Shown here: positions 36,901 to 52,075 of the stretch, piece by piece
How the letters are laid out: each line of letters begins with the position of its first letter
How positions within the stretch are numbered: the first letter of the stretch is position 1
Assembly (NCBI GenBank): GCA_920105625.2
Contig: OV050032.1
Span: 102,098,542-102,162,541 of the forward strand
DNA length: 64,000 nt
Direction of reading: 5' to 3'
From: Clusia tigrina
Taxonomy: Eukaryota; Arthropoda; Insecta; Diptera; Clusiidae
Made by a program: the position numbers and the translations under genes
Notes under the pieces: model-generated
Databases searched by the model: none
Seen by the model: only the letters and a program-made list of their open reading frames with translations
What the model was told of the DNA's origin: nothing

Positions 36901-39900
36901 ACTTTGATAGGTGTAGGACGTACCGTAAAGAAGTTAGGGGCTTTTGAAGTTTTATCAGTGTTTGATTTGGGACTCTAGGGTAGCATAGCTTTGCGCGATA
37001 GCTTAAATTGACAAGAGGCCCGGGTACTTTATTGTTACAAAATTTTAAGGTTTTTTGACGCTCCAGTAAAAAGTTACAAGCATTTGTATGTTGCAAACTT
37101 TGATAGGTGTAGGACGTACCGTATAGAAGTTAGAGCCATTTGAAGTTTTATCAGTGTTTGATTTTGGACTCTAGGGTAGCATAGCTTTGAGCGATAGCTT
37201 AAATTGAAAAGAGGCTCGGGTACTTCATTGTTACAAAATTTCAAGGTTTTATGACGCTCCAGTAAAAAGTTACAAGCATTTGTATGTTGCAAACTTTGAT
37301 AGGTGTAGGACGTACCGTATAGAAGTTAGGGGCGTTTGAAGTTTTATCAGTGTTTGATTTGGGACTCTAGGGTAGCATAGCTTTGACCGATAACTTAAAT
37401 TGACAAGATGCTCGAGTACTTTATTGTTAAAATTTTTCAAGGTTTTATGACGCTCCAGTAAAAAGTTACAAGCATTTGAATGTTGCAAACTTTGATAGGT
37501 GTAGGACGTACCGTATAGAAGTTAGAGCCATTTGAAGTTTTATCAGTGTTTGATTTGGGACTCTAGGGTAGCATAGCTTTGAGCGATAGCTTAAATTGAC
37601 AAGAGGCTCGGGTACTTCATTGTTACAAAATTTCAAGGTTTTATGACGCTCCAGTAAAAAGTTACAAGCATTTGTATGTTGCAAACTTTGATAGGTGTAG
37701 GACGTCCCGTAAAGAAGTTAGGTGCGTTTGAAGTTTTATCAGTGTTTGATTTGGGACTCTAGGGTAGCATAGCTTTGAGCGATAACTTAAATTGACAAGA
37801 TGCTCGAGTACTTTATTGTTAAAATTTTTCAAGGTTTTATGACGCTCCAGTAAAAAGTTACAAGCATTTGAATGTTGCAAACTTTGATAGGTGTAGGACG
37901 TACCCTATAGAAGTTAGGGCCATTTGAAGTTTTATCTGTGTTTGATTTGGGACTCAAGGGTAGCATAGCTTTGAGCGATGGCTTAAATTGACAAGATGCT
38001 CGAGTACTTTATTGTTACAAAATTTCAAGGTTTTATGACGCTCCAGTAAAAAGTTACAAGCATTTGTATGTTGCAAACTTTGATAGGTGTAGGACGTACC
38101 ATATAGAAGTTAGAACCATTTGAAGTTTTATCTTTGTTTGATTTGGGACTCTAGGGTAGCATAACTTTGAGCGATAGCTTAAATTGACAAGAGGCTCGGG
38201 TACTTCATTGTTACAAAATTTCAAGGTTTTATGACGCTCCAGTAAAAAGTTACAAGCATTTGTATGTTGCAAACTTTGATAGGTGTAGGATGTACCGTAA
38301 AGAAGTTAGGGGCGTTTGAAGTTTTATCAGTGTTTGATTTGGGACTCTAGGGTAGCATAGCTTTGACCGATAACTTAAATTGACAAGATGCTCGAGTACT
38401 TTATTGTTAAAATTTTTCAAGGTTTTATGACGCGCCAGTAAAAAGTTACAAGCATTTGAATGTTGCAAACTTTGATAGGTGTAGGACGTACCGTAAAGAA
38501 GTTAGGGGCGTTTGAAGTTTTATCAGTGTTTGATTTGGGACCCTAGGGTAGCATAGCTTTGAGCGATGGCTTAAATTGACAAGAGGCTCGGGTACTTCAT
38601 TGTTACAAAATTTCAAGGTTTTATGACGCTCCAGTAAAAAGTTACAAGCATTTGAATGTTGCCAACTTTGATAGGTGTAGGACGTACCGTATAGAAGTTA
38701 GAGCTATTTGAAGTTTTATCAGTGTTTGATTTGGGTCTCTAGGGTAGCATAGCTTTGAGCGATAGCTTAAATTGACAAGAGGCTCCGGTACTTCATTGTT
38801 ACAAAATTTCAAGGTTTTATGACGCTCCAGTAAAAAGTTACAAGCATTTGTATGTTGCAAACTTTGATAGGTGTAGGACGTACCATATAGAAGTTATTGC
38901 CATTTGAAGTTTTATCAGTGTTTGATTTGGGACTCTAGGGTAGCATAGCTTTGAGCGATAACTTAAATTGACAAGATGCTCGAGTACTTTATTGTTAAAA
39001 TTTTTCAAGGTTCTATGACGCTCCAGTAAAAAGTTACAAGCATTTGAATGTTGCAAACTTTGATAGGTGTAGGACGTACCCTATAGAAGTTAGGGCCATT
39101 TGAAGTTTTATCAGTGTTTGATTTGGGACTCAAGGGTAGAATAGCTTTGAGCGATGGCTTAAATTGACAAGATGCTCGAGTACTTTATTGTTACAAAATT
39201 TCAAGGTTTTATGACGCTCCAGTAAAAAGTTACAAGCATTTGTATGTTGCAAACTTTGATAGGTGTAGGACGTACCGTAAAGAAGTTAGGGGCGTTTGTA
39301 GTTTTATCAGTGTTTGATTTGGGACTCTAGGGTAGCATAGCTTTGACCGATAACTTAAATTGACAAGATGCTCGAGTACTTTATTGTTAAAATTTTTCAA
39401 GGTTTTATGACGCTCCAGTAAAAAGTTACAAGCATTTGAATGTTGCAAACTTTGATAGGTGTAGGACGTACCGTAAAGAAGTTAGGGGCGTTTGAAGTTT
39501 TATCAGTGTTTGATTTGGGACCCTAGGGTAGCATAGCTTTGCGCGATGGCTTAAATTGACAAGAGGCTCGAGTACTTTATTGTTACAAAATTTCAAGGTT
39601 TTATGACGCTCCAGTAAAAAGTTACAAGCATTTGAATGTTGCCAACTTTGATAGGTGTAGGACGTACCGTATAGAAGTTAGAGCCATTTGAAGTTTTATC
39701 AGTGTTTGATTTGGGACTCTAGGGTAGCATAGCTTTGAGCGATAGCTTAAATTGACAAGAGGCTCGGGTACTTCATTGTTACAAAATTTCAAGGTTTTAT
39801 GACGCTCCAGTAAAAAGTTACAAGCATTTGTATGTTGCAAACTTTGATAGGTGTAGGACGTCCCGTAAAGAAGTTAGGTGCGTTTGAAGTTTTATCAGTG

Positions 39901-42900
39901 TTTGATTTGGGACTCTAGGTTAGCATAGCTTTGAGCGATTACTTAAATTGACAAGATGCTCGAGTACTTTATTGTTAAAATTTTTCAAGGTTTTATGACG
40001 CTCCAGTAAAAAGTTACAAGCATTTGAATGTTGCAAACTTTGATAGGTGTAGGACGTACCCTATAGAAGTTAGGGCCATTTGAAGTTTTATCAGTGTTTG
40101 ATTTGGGACTCAAGGGTAGCATAGCTTTGAGCGATGGCTTAAATTGACAAGATGCTCGAGTACTTTATTGTTACAAAATTTCAAGGTTTTATGACGCTCC
40201 AGTAAAAAGTTACAAGCATTTGTATGTTGCAAACTTTGATCGGTATAGGACGTACCGTAAAGAAGTTAGGGGCTTTTGAAGTTTTATCAGTGTTTGATTT
40301 GGGACTCTAGGGTAGCATAGCTTTGCGCGATAGCTTAAATTGACAAGAGGCCCGGGTACTTTATTGTTACAAAATTTTAAGGTTTTATGACGCTCCAGTA
40401 AAAAGTTACAAGCACTTGTATGTTGCAAACTTTGATAGGTGTAGGACGTACCGTATAGAAGTTAGAGCCATTTGAAGTTTTATCAGTGTTTGATTTTGGA
40501 CTCTAGGGTAGCATAGCTTTGAGCGATAGCTTAAATTGAAAAGAGGCTCGGGTACTTCATTGTTACAAAATTTCAAGGTTTTATGACGCTCCAGTAAAAA
40601 GTTACAAGCATTTGTATGTTGCAAACTTTGATAGGTGTAGGACGTACCGTATAGAAGTTAGAACCATTTGAAGTTTTATCTTTGTTTGATTTGGGACTCT
40701 AGGGTAGCATAGCTTTGAGCGATAGCTTAAATTGACAAGAGGCTCGGGTACTTCATTGTTACAAAATTTCAAGGTTTTATGACGCTCCAGTAAAAAGTTA
40801 CAAGCATTTGTATGTTGCAAACTTTGATAGGTGTAGGACGTACCGTAAAGAAGTTAGGGGCGTTTGAAGTTTTATCAGTGTTTGATTTGGGACTCTAGGG
40901 TAGCATAGCTTTGACCGATAACTTAAATTGACAAGATGCTCGAGTACTTTATTGTTAAAATTTTTCAAGGTTTTATGACGCTCCAGTAAAAAGTTACAAG
41001 CATTTGAATGTTGCAAACTTTGATAGGTGTAGGACGTACCGTATAGAAGTTAGGGTCATTTGAAGTTTTATCAGTGTTTGATTTGGGACTCAAGGGTAGC
41101 ATAGCTTTGAGCGATGGCTTAAATTGACAAAATGCTCGAGTACTTTATTGTTACAAAATTTCAAGGTTTTATGACGCTCCAGTAAAAAGTTACAAGCATT
41201 TGTATGTTGCAAACTTTGATAGGTGTAGGACGTACCGTATAGAAGTTAGAGCCATTTGAAGTTTTATCAGTGTTTGATTTGGGACTCTAGGGTAGCATAG
41301 CTTTGAGCGATGGCTTAAATTGACAAGAGGCTCGAGTACTTTATTGTTACAAAATTTCAAGGTTTTTATGACGCTCCAGTAAAATGTTACAAGCATTTGT
41401 ATGTTGCAAACTTTGATAGGTGTAGGACGTACCGTATAGAAGTTAGGGCCATTTGAAGTTTTATCAGTGTTTGATTTGGGACTCTAGGGTAGCATAGCTT
41501 TGAGCGATGGCTTAAATTGACAAGAGGCTCGAGTACTTTATTGTTACAAAATTTCAAGGTTTTATGACGCTCCAGTAAAAAGTTACAAGCATTTGTATGT
41601 TGCAAACTTTGATAGGTGTAGGACGTACCGTATAGAAGTTAGAGCCATTTGAAGTTTTATCAGTGTTTGATTTGGGACTCTAGGGTAGCATAGCTTTGAG
41701 CGATAGCTTAAATTGACAAGAGGCTCGGGTACTTGATTGTTACAAAATTTCAAGGTTTTATGACGCTCCAATAAAAAGTTACAAGCATTTGAATGTTGCC
41801 AACTTTGATAGGTGTAGGACGTACCGTAAAGAAGTTAGGGGCGTTTGAAGTTTTATCAGTGTTTGATTTGGGACCCTAGGGTAGCATAGCTTTGAGCGAT
41901 GGCTTAAATTGACAAGAGGCTCGAGTACTTTATTGTTACAAAATTTCAAGGTTTTATGACGCTCCAGTAAAAAGTTACAAGCATTTGTATGTTGCAAATT
42001 TTGATAGGTGTAGGACGTACCGTAAAGAAGTTAGGGGCGTTTGAAGTTTTATCAGTGTTTGATTTGGGACTCTAGGGTAGCATAGCTTTGCGCGATAGCT
42101 TAAATTGACAAGAGACCCGGGTACTTTATTGTTACAAAATTTTAAGGTTTTATGACGCTCCAGTAAAAAGTTACAAGCATTTGTATGTTGCAAACTTTGA
42201 TAGGTGTAGGACGTACCGAATAGAAGTTAGAGCCATTTGAAGTTTTATCAGTGTTTGATTTTGGACTCTAGGGTAGCATAGCTTTGAGCGATAGCTTAAA
42301 TTGACAAGAGGCTCGGGTACTTCATTGTTACAACATTTCAAGGTTTTATGACGATCCAGTAAAAAGTTACAAGCATTTGTATGTTGCAAACTTTGATAGG
42401 TGTGGGACGTACCGTATAGAAGTAAGAGCCATTTGAAGTTTTATCAGTGTTTGATTTGGGACTCTAGGGTAGCATAGCTTTGAGCGATGGCTGAAATTGA
42501 CAAGAGGCTCGAGTACTTTATTGTTACAAAATTTCAAGGTTTTATGGCGCTCCAGTAAAAAGTTACAAGCATTTGTATGTTGCAAACTTTGATAGGTGTA
42601 GGACGTACCATATAAAAGTTAGGGCCATTTGAAGTTTTATCAGTGTTTGATTTGGGACTCTAGGGTAGCATAGCTTTGAGCGATGGCTTAAATTGACAAG
42701 AGGCTCGAGTACTTTATTGTTACAAAATTTCAAGGTTTTATGACGCTCCAGTAAAAAGTTACAAGCATTTGTATGTTGCAAACTTTGATAGGTGTAGGAC
42801 GTACCGTATAGAAGTTAGAGCCATTTGAAGTTTTATCAGTGTTTGATTTGGGACTCTAGGGTAGCATAGCTTTGAGCGATAGCTTAAATTGACAAGAGGC

Positions 42901-43319
42901 TCGGGTACTTCATTGTTACAAAATTTCAAGGTTTTATGACGCTCCAGTAAAAAGTTACAAGCATTTGTATGTTGCAAACTTTGATAGGTGTAGGACGTCC
43001 CGTAAAGAAGTTAGGTGCGTTTGAAGTTTTATCAGTGTTTGATTTAGGACTCTAGGGTAGCATAGCTTTGAGCGATAACTTAAATTGACAAGATGCTCGA
43101 GTACTTTATTGTTCAAATTTTTCAAGGTTTTATGACGCTCCAGTAAAAAGTTACAAGCATTTGAATGTTGCAAACTTTGATAGGTGTAGGACGTACCTTA
43201 TAGAAGTTAGGGCCATTTGAAGTTTTATCAATGTTTGATTTGGGACTCAAGGGAAGCATAGCTTTGAGCGATGTCTTAAATTGACAAGATGCTCGAGTAC
43301 TTTATTGTTACAAAATTTC

Positions 43320-46300
43320 AAGGTTTTATGACGCTCCAGTAAAAAGTTACAAGCATTTGAATGTTGCCAACTTTGATAGGTGTAGGACGTACCGTAAAGA
43401 AGTTAGGGGCGTTTGAAGTTTTATCAGTGTTTGATTTGGGACTCTAGGGTAGCATAGCTTTGAGCGATGGCTTAAATTGACAAGAGGCTCGAGTACTTTA
43501 TTGTTACAAAATTTCAAGGTTTTATGACGCTCCAGTAAAAAGTTACAAGCATTTGAATGTTGCCAACTTTGATAGGTGTAGGACGTACCGTAAAGAAGTT
43601 AGGGGCGTTTGAAGTTTTATCAGTGTTTGATTTGGGACTCTAGGGTAGCATAGATTTGAGCGATGGCTTAAATTGACAAGAGGCTCGAGTACTTTATTGT
43701 TACAAAATTTCAAGGTTTTTTGACGCTCCAGTAAAAAGTTACAAGCATTTGAATGTTGCCAACTTTGATAGGTGTAGGACGTACCGTAAAGAAGTTAGGG
43801 GCGTTTGAAGTTTTATCAGTGTTTTATTTGGGACTCTAGGGTAGCATAGCTTTGAGCGATGGCTTAAATTGACAAGAGGCTCGAGTACTTTATTGTTACA
43901 AAATTTCAAGGTTTTATGACGCTCCAGTAAAAAGTTACAAGCATTTGTATGTTGCAAACTTTGATAGGTGTAGGACGTACCGTCAAGAAGTTAGGGCCAT
44001 TTGAAGTTTTATCAGTGTTTGATTTGGGACTCTAGGGTGGCATAGCTTTGAGCGATAACTTAAATTGACAAGATGCTCGAGTACTTTATTGTTAAAATTT
44101 TTCAAGCTTTTATGACGCTTCAGTAAAAAGTTACAAGCATTTGAATGTTGCAAACTTTGATAGGTGTAGGACGTACCGTATAGAAGTTAGGGTAATTTGA
44201 AGTTTTATCAGTGTTTGATATGGGACTCAAGGGTAGCATAGCTTTGAGCGATGGCTTAAATTGACAAGATGCTCGAGTACTTTATTGTTACAAAATTTCA
44301 AGGTTTTATGACGCTCCAGTAAAAAGTTACAAGCATTTGTATGTTTGCAAACTTTGATAGGTGTAGGACGTACCGTAAAGAAGTTAGGGGCGTTTGAAGT
44401 TTTATCAGTGTTTGATTTGGGATTCTAGGGTAGCATAGCTTTGAGCGATAACTTAAATTGACAAGATGCTCGAGTACTTTATTGTTAAAATTTTTCAAGG
44501 TTTTATGACGCTCCAGTAAAAAGTTACAAGCATTTGAATGTTGCAAACTTTGATAGGTGTAGGACGTACCGTAAAGAAGTTAGGGGCTTTTGAAGTTTTA
44601 TCAGTGTTAGATTTGGGACTCAAGGGTAGCATAGTTTTGAGCGATAACTTAAATTGACAAGAGGCTCGGGTACTTCATTGTTACAAAATTTCAAGGTTTT
44701 ATGACGCTCCAGTAAAAAGTTACAAGCATTGTAATGTTGCCAACTTTGATAGGTGTAGGACGTACCGTAAAGAAGTTAGGGGCGTTTGAAGTTTTATCAG
44801 TGTTTGATTTGGGACTCTAGGGTAGCATAGCTTTGACAGATAACTTAAATTGACAAGATGCTCGAGTACTTTATTGTTAAAATTTTTCAAGGTTTTATGA
44901 CGCTCCAGTAAAAAGTTACAAGCATTTGAATGTTGCAAACTTTGATAGGTGTAGGACGTACCGTATAGAAGTTAGGGTCATTTGAAGTTTTATCAGTGTT
45001 TGATTTGGGACTCTAGGGTAGCATAGCTTTGAGCGATGGCTTAAATTGACAAGAGGCTCGAGTACTTTATTGTTACAAAATTTCAAGGTTTTATGACGCT
45101 CCAGTCAAAAGTTACAAGCATTTGTATGTTGCAAACTTTGATAGGTGTAGGACGTACCGTAAAGGAATTAGGGGCGTTTGAAGTATTATCAGTGTTTGAT
45201 TTGGGACTCTAGGGTAGCTTAGTTTTGAGCGATAGCTTAAATTGACAAGAGGCTCGGGTACTTTATTGTTACAAAATTTCAAGGTTTTCTGACGCTCCAG
45301 TAAAAAGTTACAAGCATTTGTATGTTGCAAACTTTGATAGGTGTAGGACGTACCGTAAAGAAGTTAGGGGCGTTTGAAGTTTTATTAGTGTTTGATTTGG
45401 GACTCTAGGGTAGCATAGATTTGAGCGATGGCTTAAATTGACAAGAGGCTCGAGTACTTTATTGTTACAAAATTTCAAGGTTTTTTGACGCTCCAGTAAA
45501 AAGTTACAAGCATTTGAATGTTGCCAACTTTGATAGGTGTAGGACGTACCGTAAAGAAGTTAGGGGCGTTTGAAGTTTTATCAGTGTTTTATTTGGGACT
45601 CTAGGGTAGCATAGCTTTGAGCAATGGCTTAAATTGACAAGAGGCTCGAGTACTTTATTGTTACAAAATTTCAAGGTTTTATGACGCTCCAGTCAAAAGT
45701 TACAAGCATTTGTATGTTGCAAACTTTGATAGGTGTAGGACATACCGTAAAGAAGTTAGGGGCGTTTGAAGATTTATCAGTGTTTGATTTGGGACTCTAG
45801 GGTAGCATAGTTTTGAGCGATAGCTTAAATTGACAAGAGGCTCGGGTACTTTATTGTTACAAAATTTCAAGGTTTTATGACGCTCCAGTAAAAAGTTACA
45901 AGCATTTGTATGTTGCAAACTTTGATAGGTGTAGGACGTACCGTAAAGAAGTTAGGGGCGTTTGAAGTTTTATCAGTGTTTGATTTGGGACTCAAGGGTA
46001 GCATAGCTTTGAGCGATGGCGTAAATTGACAAGAGGCTCGAGTACTTTATTGTTACAAAATTTCAAGGTTTTATGACGCTCCAGTAAAAAGTTACAAGCA
46101 TTTGTATGTTGCAAACTTTGATAGGTGTAGGACGTACCGTAAAGAAGTTAGGGGCGTTTGAAGTTTTATCAGTGTTTGATTTGGGACTCAAGGGTAGCAT
46201 AGCTTTGAGCGATGGCGTAAATTGACAAGATGCTCGAGTACTTTATTGTTACAAAATTTCAAGGTTTTATGACGCTCCAGTAAAAAGTTACAAGCATTTG

Positions 46301-49200
46301 AATGTTGCCAACTTTGATAGGTGTAGGACGTACCGTAAAGAAGTTAGGGGCGTTTGAAGTTTTATCAGTGTTTGATTTGGGACTCTAGGGTAGCATAGCT
46401 TTGAGCGATGGCTTAAATTGACAAGAGGCTCGAGTACTTTATTGTTACAAAATTTCAAGGTTTTATGACGCTCCAGTAAAAAGTTACAAGCATTTGAATG
46501 TTGCCAACTTTGATAGGTGTAGGACGTACCGTAAAGAAGTTAGGGGCGTTTGAAGTTTTATCAGTGTTTGATTTGGGACTCTAGGGTAGCATAGATTTGA
46601 GCGATGGCTTAAATTGACAAGAGGCTCGAGTACTTTATTGTTACAAAATTTCAAGGTTTTTTGACGCTCCAGTAAAAAGTTACAAGCATTTGAATGTTGC
46701 CAACTTTGATAGGTGTAGGACGTACCGTAAAGAAGTTAGGGGCGTTTGAAGTTTTATCAGTGTTTTATTTGGGACTCTAGGGTAGCATAGCTTTGAGCGA
46801 TGGCTTAAATTGACAAGAGGCTCGAGTACTTTATTGTTACAAAATTTCAAGGTTTTATGACGCTCCAGTAAAAAGTTACAAGCATTTGTATGTTGCAAAC
46901 TTTGATAGGTGTAGGACGTACCGTCAAGAAGTTAGGGCCATTTGAAGTTTTATCAGTGTTTGATTTGGGACTCTAGGGTGGCATAGCTTTGAGCGATAAC
47001 TTAAATTGACAAGATGCTCGAGTACTTTATTGTTAAAATTTTTCAAGCTTTTATGACGCTTCAGTAAAAAGTTACAAGCATTTGAATGTTGCAAACTTTG
47101 ATAGGTGTAGGACGTACCGTATAGAAGTTAGGGTAATTTGAAGTTTTATCAGTGTTTGATATGGGACTCAAGGGTAGCATAGCTTTGAGCGATGGCTTAA
47201 ATTGACAAGATGCTCGAGTACTTTATTGTTACAAAATTTCAAGGTTTTATGACGCTCCAGTAAAAAGTTACAAGCATTTGTATGTTTGCAAACTTTGATA
47301 GGTGTAGGACGTACCGTAAAGAAGTTAGGGGCGTTTGAAGTTTTATCAGTGTTTGATTTGGGATTCTAGGGTAGCATAGCTTTGAGCGATAACTTAAATT
47401 GACAAGATGCTCGAGTACTTTATTGTTAAAATTTTTCAAGGTTTTATGACGCTCCAGTAAAAAGTTACAAGCATTTGAATGTTGCAAACTTTGATAGGTG
47501 TAGGACGTACCGTAAAGAAGTTAGGGGCATTTGAAGTTTTATCAGTGTTTGATTTGGGACTCAAGGGTAGCATAGTTTTGAGCGATAACTTAAATTGACA
47601 AGAGGCTCGGGTACTTCATTGTTACAAAATTTCAAGGTTTTATGACGCTCCAGTAAAAAGTTACAAGCATTGTAATGTTGCCAACTTTGATAGGTGTAGG
47701 ACGTACCGTAAAGAAGTTAGGGGCGTTTGAAGTTTTATCAGTGTTTGATTTGGGACTCTAGGGTAGCATAGCTTTGACAGATAACTTAAATTGACAAGAT
47801 GCTCGAGTACTTTATTGTTAAAATTTTTCAAGGTTTTATGACGCTCCAGTAAAAAGTTACAAGCATTTGAATGTTGCAAACTTTGATAGGTGTAGGACGT
47901 ACCGTATAGAAGTTAGGGTCATTTGAAGTTTTATCAGTGTTTGATTTGGGACTCTAGGGTAGCATAGCTTTGAGCGATGGCTTAAATTGACAAGAGGCTC
48001 GAGTACTTTATTGTTACAAAATTTCAAGGTTTTATGACGCTCCAGTCAAAAGTTACAAGCATTTGTATGTTGCAAACTTTGATAGGTGTAGGACGTACCG
48101 TAAAGAAGTTAGGGGCGTTTGAAGTATTATCAGTGTTTGATTTGGGACTCTAGGGTAGCTTAGTTTTGAGCGATAGCTTAAATTGACAAGAGGCTCGGGT
48201 ACTTTATTGTTACAAAATTTCAAGGTTTTCTGACGCTCCAGTAAAAAGTTACAAGCATTTGTATGTTGCAAACTTTGATAGGTGTAGGACGTACCGTAAA
48301 GAAGTTAGGGGCGTTTGAAGTTTTATTAGTGTTTGATTTGGGACTCTAGGGTAGCATAGATTTGAGCGATGGCTTAAATTGACAAGAGGCTCGAGTACTT
48401 TATTGTTACAAAATTTCAAGGTTTTTTGACGCTCCAGTAAAAAGTTACAAGCATTTGAATGTTGCCAACTTTGATAGGTGTAGGACGTACCGTAAAGAAG
48501 TTAGAGGCGTTTGAAGTTTTATCAGTGTTTTATTTGGGACTCTAGGGTAGCATAACTTTGAGCGATGGCTTAAATTGACAAGAGGCTCGAGTACTTTATT
48601 GTTACAAAATTTCAAGGTTTTATGACGCTCCAGTCAAAAGTTACAAGCATTTGTATGTTGCAAACTTTGATAGGTGTAGGACATACCGTAAAGAAGTTAG
48701 GGGCGTTTGAAGATTTATCAGTGTTTGATTTGGGACTCTAGGGTAGCATAGTTTTGAGAGATAGCTTAAATTGACAAGAGGCTCGGGTACTTTATTGTTA
48801 CAAAATTTCAAGGTTTTATGACGCTCCAGTAAAAAGTTACAAGCATTTGTATGTTGCAAACTTTGATAGGTGTAGGACGTACCGTAAAGAAGTTAGGGGC
48901 GTTTGAAGTTTTATCAGTGTTTGATTTGGGACTCAAGGGTAGCATAGCTTTGAGCGATGGCGTAAATTGACAAGAGGCTCGAGTACTTTATTGTTACAAA
49001 ATTTCAAGGTTTTATTACGCTCCAGTAAAAATTTACAAGCATTTGTATGTTGCAAACTTTGATAGGTGTAGGACGTACCGTAAAGAAGTTAGGGGCGTTT
49101 GAAGTTTTATCAGTGTTTGATTTGGGACTCTAGGGTAGCATTGCTTTGAGCGAAAGCTTAAATTGACAAGAGGCTCGGGTACTTTATTGTTACAAAATTT
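43320..49200. repeat. Higher-order repeat, 2941 bp, two copies
   Basis: Monomers at 43739, 44298, 44720, 45112 and 45700 recur at 46680, 47239, 47661, 48053 and 48641. The period is 15 x 196 plus 1. The additional base is a shared T insertion (ATGTTTGCAAAC) near 44344 and 47285. Other shared marks are CAAGCATTGTAATG, GTAGCTTAGTTTTG and CCAGTCAAAAG. Confidence 0.9.
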
Positions 49201-51972
49201 CAAGGTTTTATGACGCTCCAGTAAAAAGTTACAAGCATTTGTATGTTGCAAACTTTGATAGGTGTAGGACGTACCGTCAAGAAGTTAGGGCCATTTGAAG
49301 TTTTATCAGTGTCTGATTTGGGACTCTAGGGTAGCATAGCTTTGAGCGATAACTTAAATTGACAAGATGCTCGAGTACTTTATTGTTAAAATTTTTCAAG
49401 CTTTTATGACGCTCCAGTAAAAAGTTACAAGCATTTGAATGTTGCAAACTTTGATAGGTGTAGGACGTACCGTATAGAAGTTAGGGTCATTTGAAGTTTT
49501 ATCAGTGTTTGATATGGGACTCAAGGGTAGCATAGCTTTGAGCGATGGCTTAAATTGACAAGATGCTCGAGTACTTTATTGTTACAAAATTTCAAGGTTT
49601 TATGACGCTCCAGTAAAAAGTTACAAGCATTTGTATGTTGCAAACTTTGATAGGTGTAGGACGTACCGTAAAGAAGTTAGGGGCGTTTGAAGTTTTATCA
49701 GTGTTTGATTTGGGATTCTAGGGTAGCATAGCTTTGAGCGATAACTTAAATTGACAAGATGCTCGAGTACTTTATTGTTAAAATTTTTCAAGGTTTTATG
49801 ACGCTCCAGTAAAAAGTTACAAGCATTTGAATGTTGCAAACTTTGATAGGTGTAGGACGTACCGTAAAGAAGTTAGGGGCATTTGAAGTTTTATCAGTGT
49901 TTGATTTGGGACTCTAGGGTAGCATAGCTTTGAGCGATAGCTTAAATTGACAAGAGGCTCGGGTACTTCATTGTTACAAAATTTCAAGGTTTTATGACGC
50001 TCCAGTAAAAAGTTACAAGCATTTGTATGTTGCAAACTTTGATAGGTGTAGGACGTACCGTCAAGAAGTTAGGGCCATTTGAAGTTTTATCAGTGTTTGA
50101 TTTGGGACTCTAGGGTAGCATAGCTTTGAGCGATAACTTAAATTGACAAGATGCTCGAGTACTTTATTGTTAAAATTTTTCAAGCTTTTATGACGCTCCA
50201 GTAAAAAGTTACAAGCATTTGAATGTTGCAAACTTTGATAGGTGTAGGACGTACCGTATAGAAGTTAGGGTCATTTGAAGTTTTATCAGTGTTTGATATG
50301 GGACTCAAGGGTAGCATAGCTTTGAGCGATGGCTTAAATTGACAAGATGCTCGAGTACTTTATTGTTACAAAATTTCAAGGTTTTATGACGCTCCAGTAA
50401 AAAGTTACAAGCATTTGTATGTTGCAAACTTTGATAGGTGTAGGACGTACCGTAAAGAAGTTAGGGGCGTTTGAAGTTTTATCAGTGTTTGATTTGGGAT
50501 TCTAGGGTAGCATAGCTTTGAGCGATAACTTAAATTGACAAGATGCTCGAGTACTTTATTGTTAAAATTTTTCAAGGTTTTATGACGCTCCAGTAAAAAG
50601 TTACAAGCATTTGAATGTTGCAAACTTTGATAGGTGTAGGACGTAGCGTAAAAAAGTTAGGGGCATTTGAAGTTTTATCAGTGTTTGATTTGGGACTCAA
50701 GGGTAGCATAGTTTTGAGCGATAGCTTAAATTGACAAGAGGCTCGGGTACTTCATTGTTACAACATTTCAAGGTTTTATGACGCTCCAGTAAAAAGTTAC
50801 AAGCATTGTAATGTTGCCAACTTTGATAGGTGTAGGACGTACCGTAAAGAAGTTAGGGGCGTTTGAAGTTTTATCAGTGTTTGATTTGGGATTCTAGGGT
50901 AGCATAGCTTTGAGCGATAACTTAAATTGACAAGATGCTCGAGTACTTTATTGTTAAAATTTTTCAAGGTTTTATGACGCTCCAGTAAAAAGTTACAAGC
51001 ATTTGAATGTTGCAAACTTTGATAGGTGTAGGACGTACCGTAAAGAAGTTAGGGGCGTTTGAAGTTTTCTCAGTGTTTGATTTGGGACTCTAGGGTAGCA
51101 TAGCTTTGAGCGATGGCTTAAATTGACAAGAGGCTCGAGTACTTTATTGTTACAAAATTTCAAGGTTTTATGACGCTCCAGTCAAAAGTTACAAGCATTT
51201 GTATGTTGCAAACTTTGATAGGTGTAGGACGTACCGTAAAGAAGTTAGGGGCGTTTGAGGTTTTATCAGTGTTTGATTTGGGACTCTAGGGTAGCTTAGT
51301 TTTGAGCGATAGCTTAAATTGACAAGAGGCTCGGGTACTTTATTGTTACAAAATTTCAAGATTTTCTGACGCTCCAGTAAAAAGTTACAAGCATTTGTAT
51401 GTTGCAAACTTTGATAGGTGTAGGACGTACCGTAAAGAAGTTAGGGGCATTTGAAGTTTTATCAGTGTTTGATTTGGGTCTCAAGGGTAGCATAGCTTTG
51501 AGCGATGTCTTAAATTGACAAGAGGCTCGAGTACTTTATTGTTACAAAATTTCAAGGTTTTATGACGCTCCAGTAAAAAGTTACAAGCATTTGTATGTTG
51601 CAAACTTTGATAGGTGTAGGACGTACCGTAAAGAAGTTAGGGGCGTTTAAAGTTTTATTAGTGTTTGATTTGGGACTCTAGGCTAGCATAGCTTTGAGCG
51701 ATGGCTTAAATTGACAAGAGGCTCGGGTACTTTATTGTTACAAAATTTCAAGGTTTTATGACGCTCCAGTAAAAAGTTACAAGCATTTGTATGTTGCAAA
51801 CTTTGATAGGTGTAGGACGTACCGTATAGAAGTAAGGGGCGTTTGAAGTTTTATCAGTGTTTGATTTGGGACTCAAGGGTAGCATAGCTTTGAGCGATGA
51901 CTTAAATTGACAAGAGGCTCGAGTACTTTATTGTTACAAAATTTCAAGGTTTTATGACGCTCCAGTAAAAAG

Positions 51973-52075
51973 TTACAAGCATTTGTATGTTGCAAACTTT
52001 GATAGGTGTAGGACGTACCGTCAAGAAGTTAGGGCCATTTGAAGTTTTATCAGTGTTTGATTTGGGACTCTATTT
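51973..52075. repeat. Truncated satellite monomer (105-bp deletion)
   Basis: After GGGACTCTA at about 52072 the sequence jumps to TTTGTATGTTGC, which normally lies 105 bases further on. This leaves a 91-bp monomer. Monomer phase before and after differs by exactly this amount. It is seen only once in the window. Confidence 0.88.
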
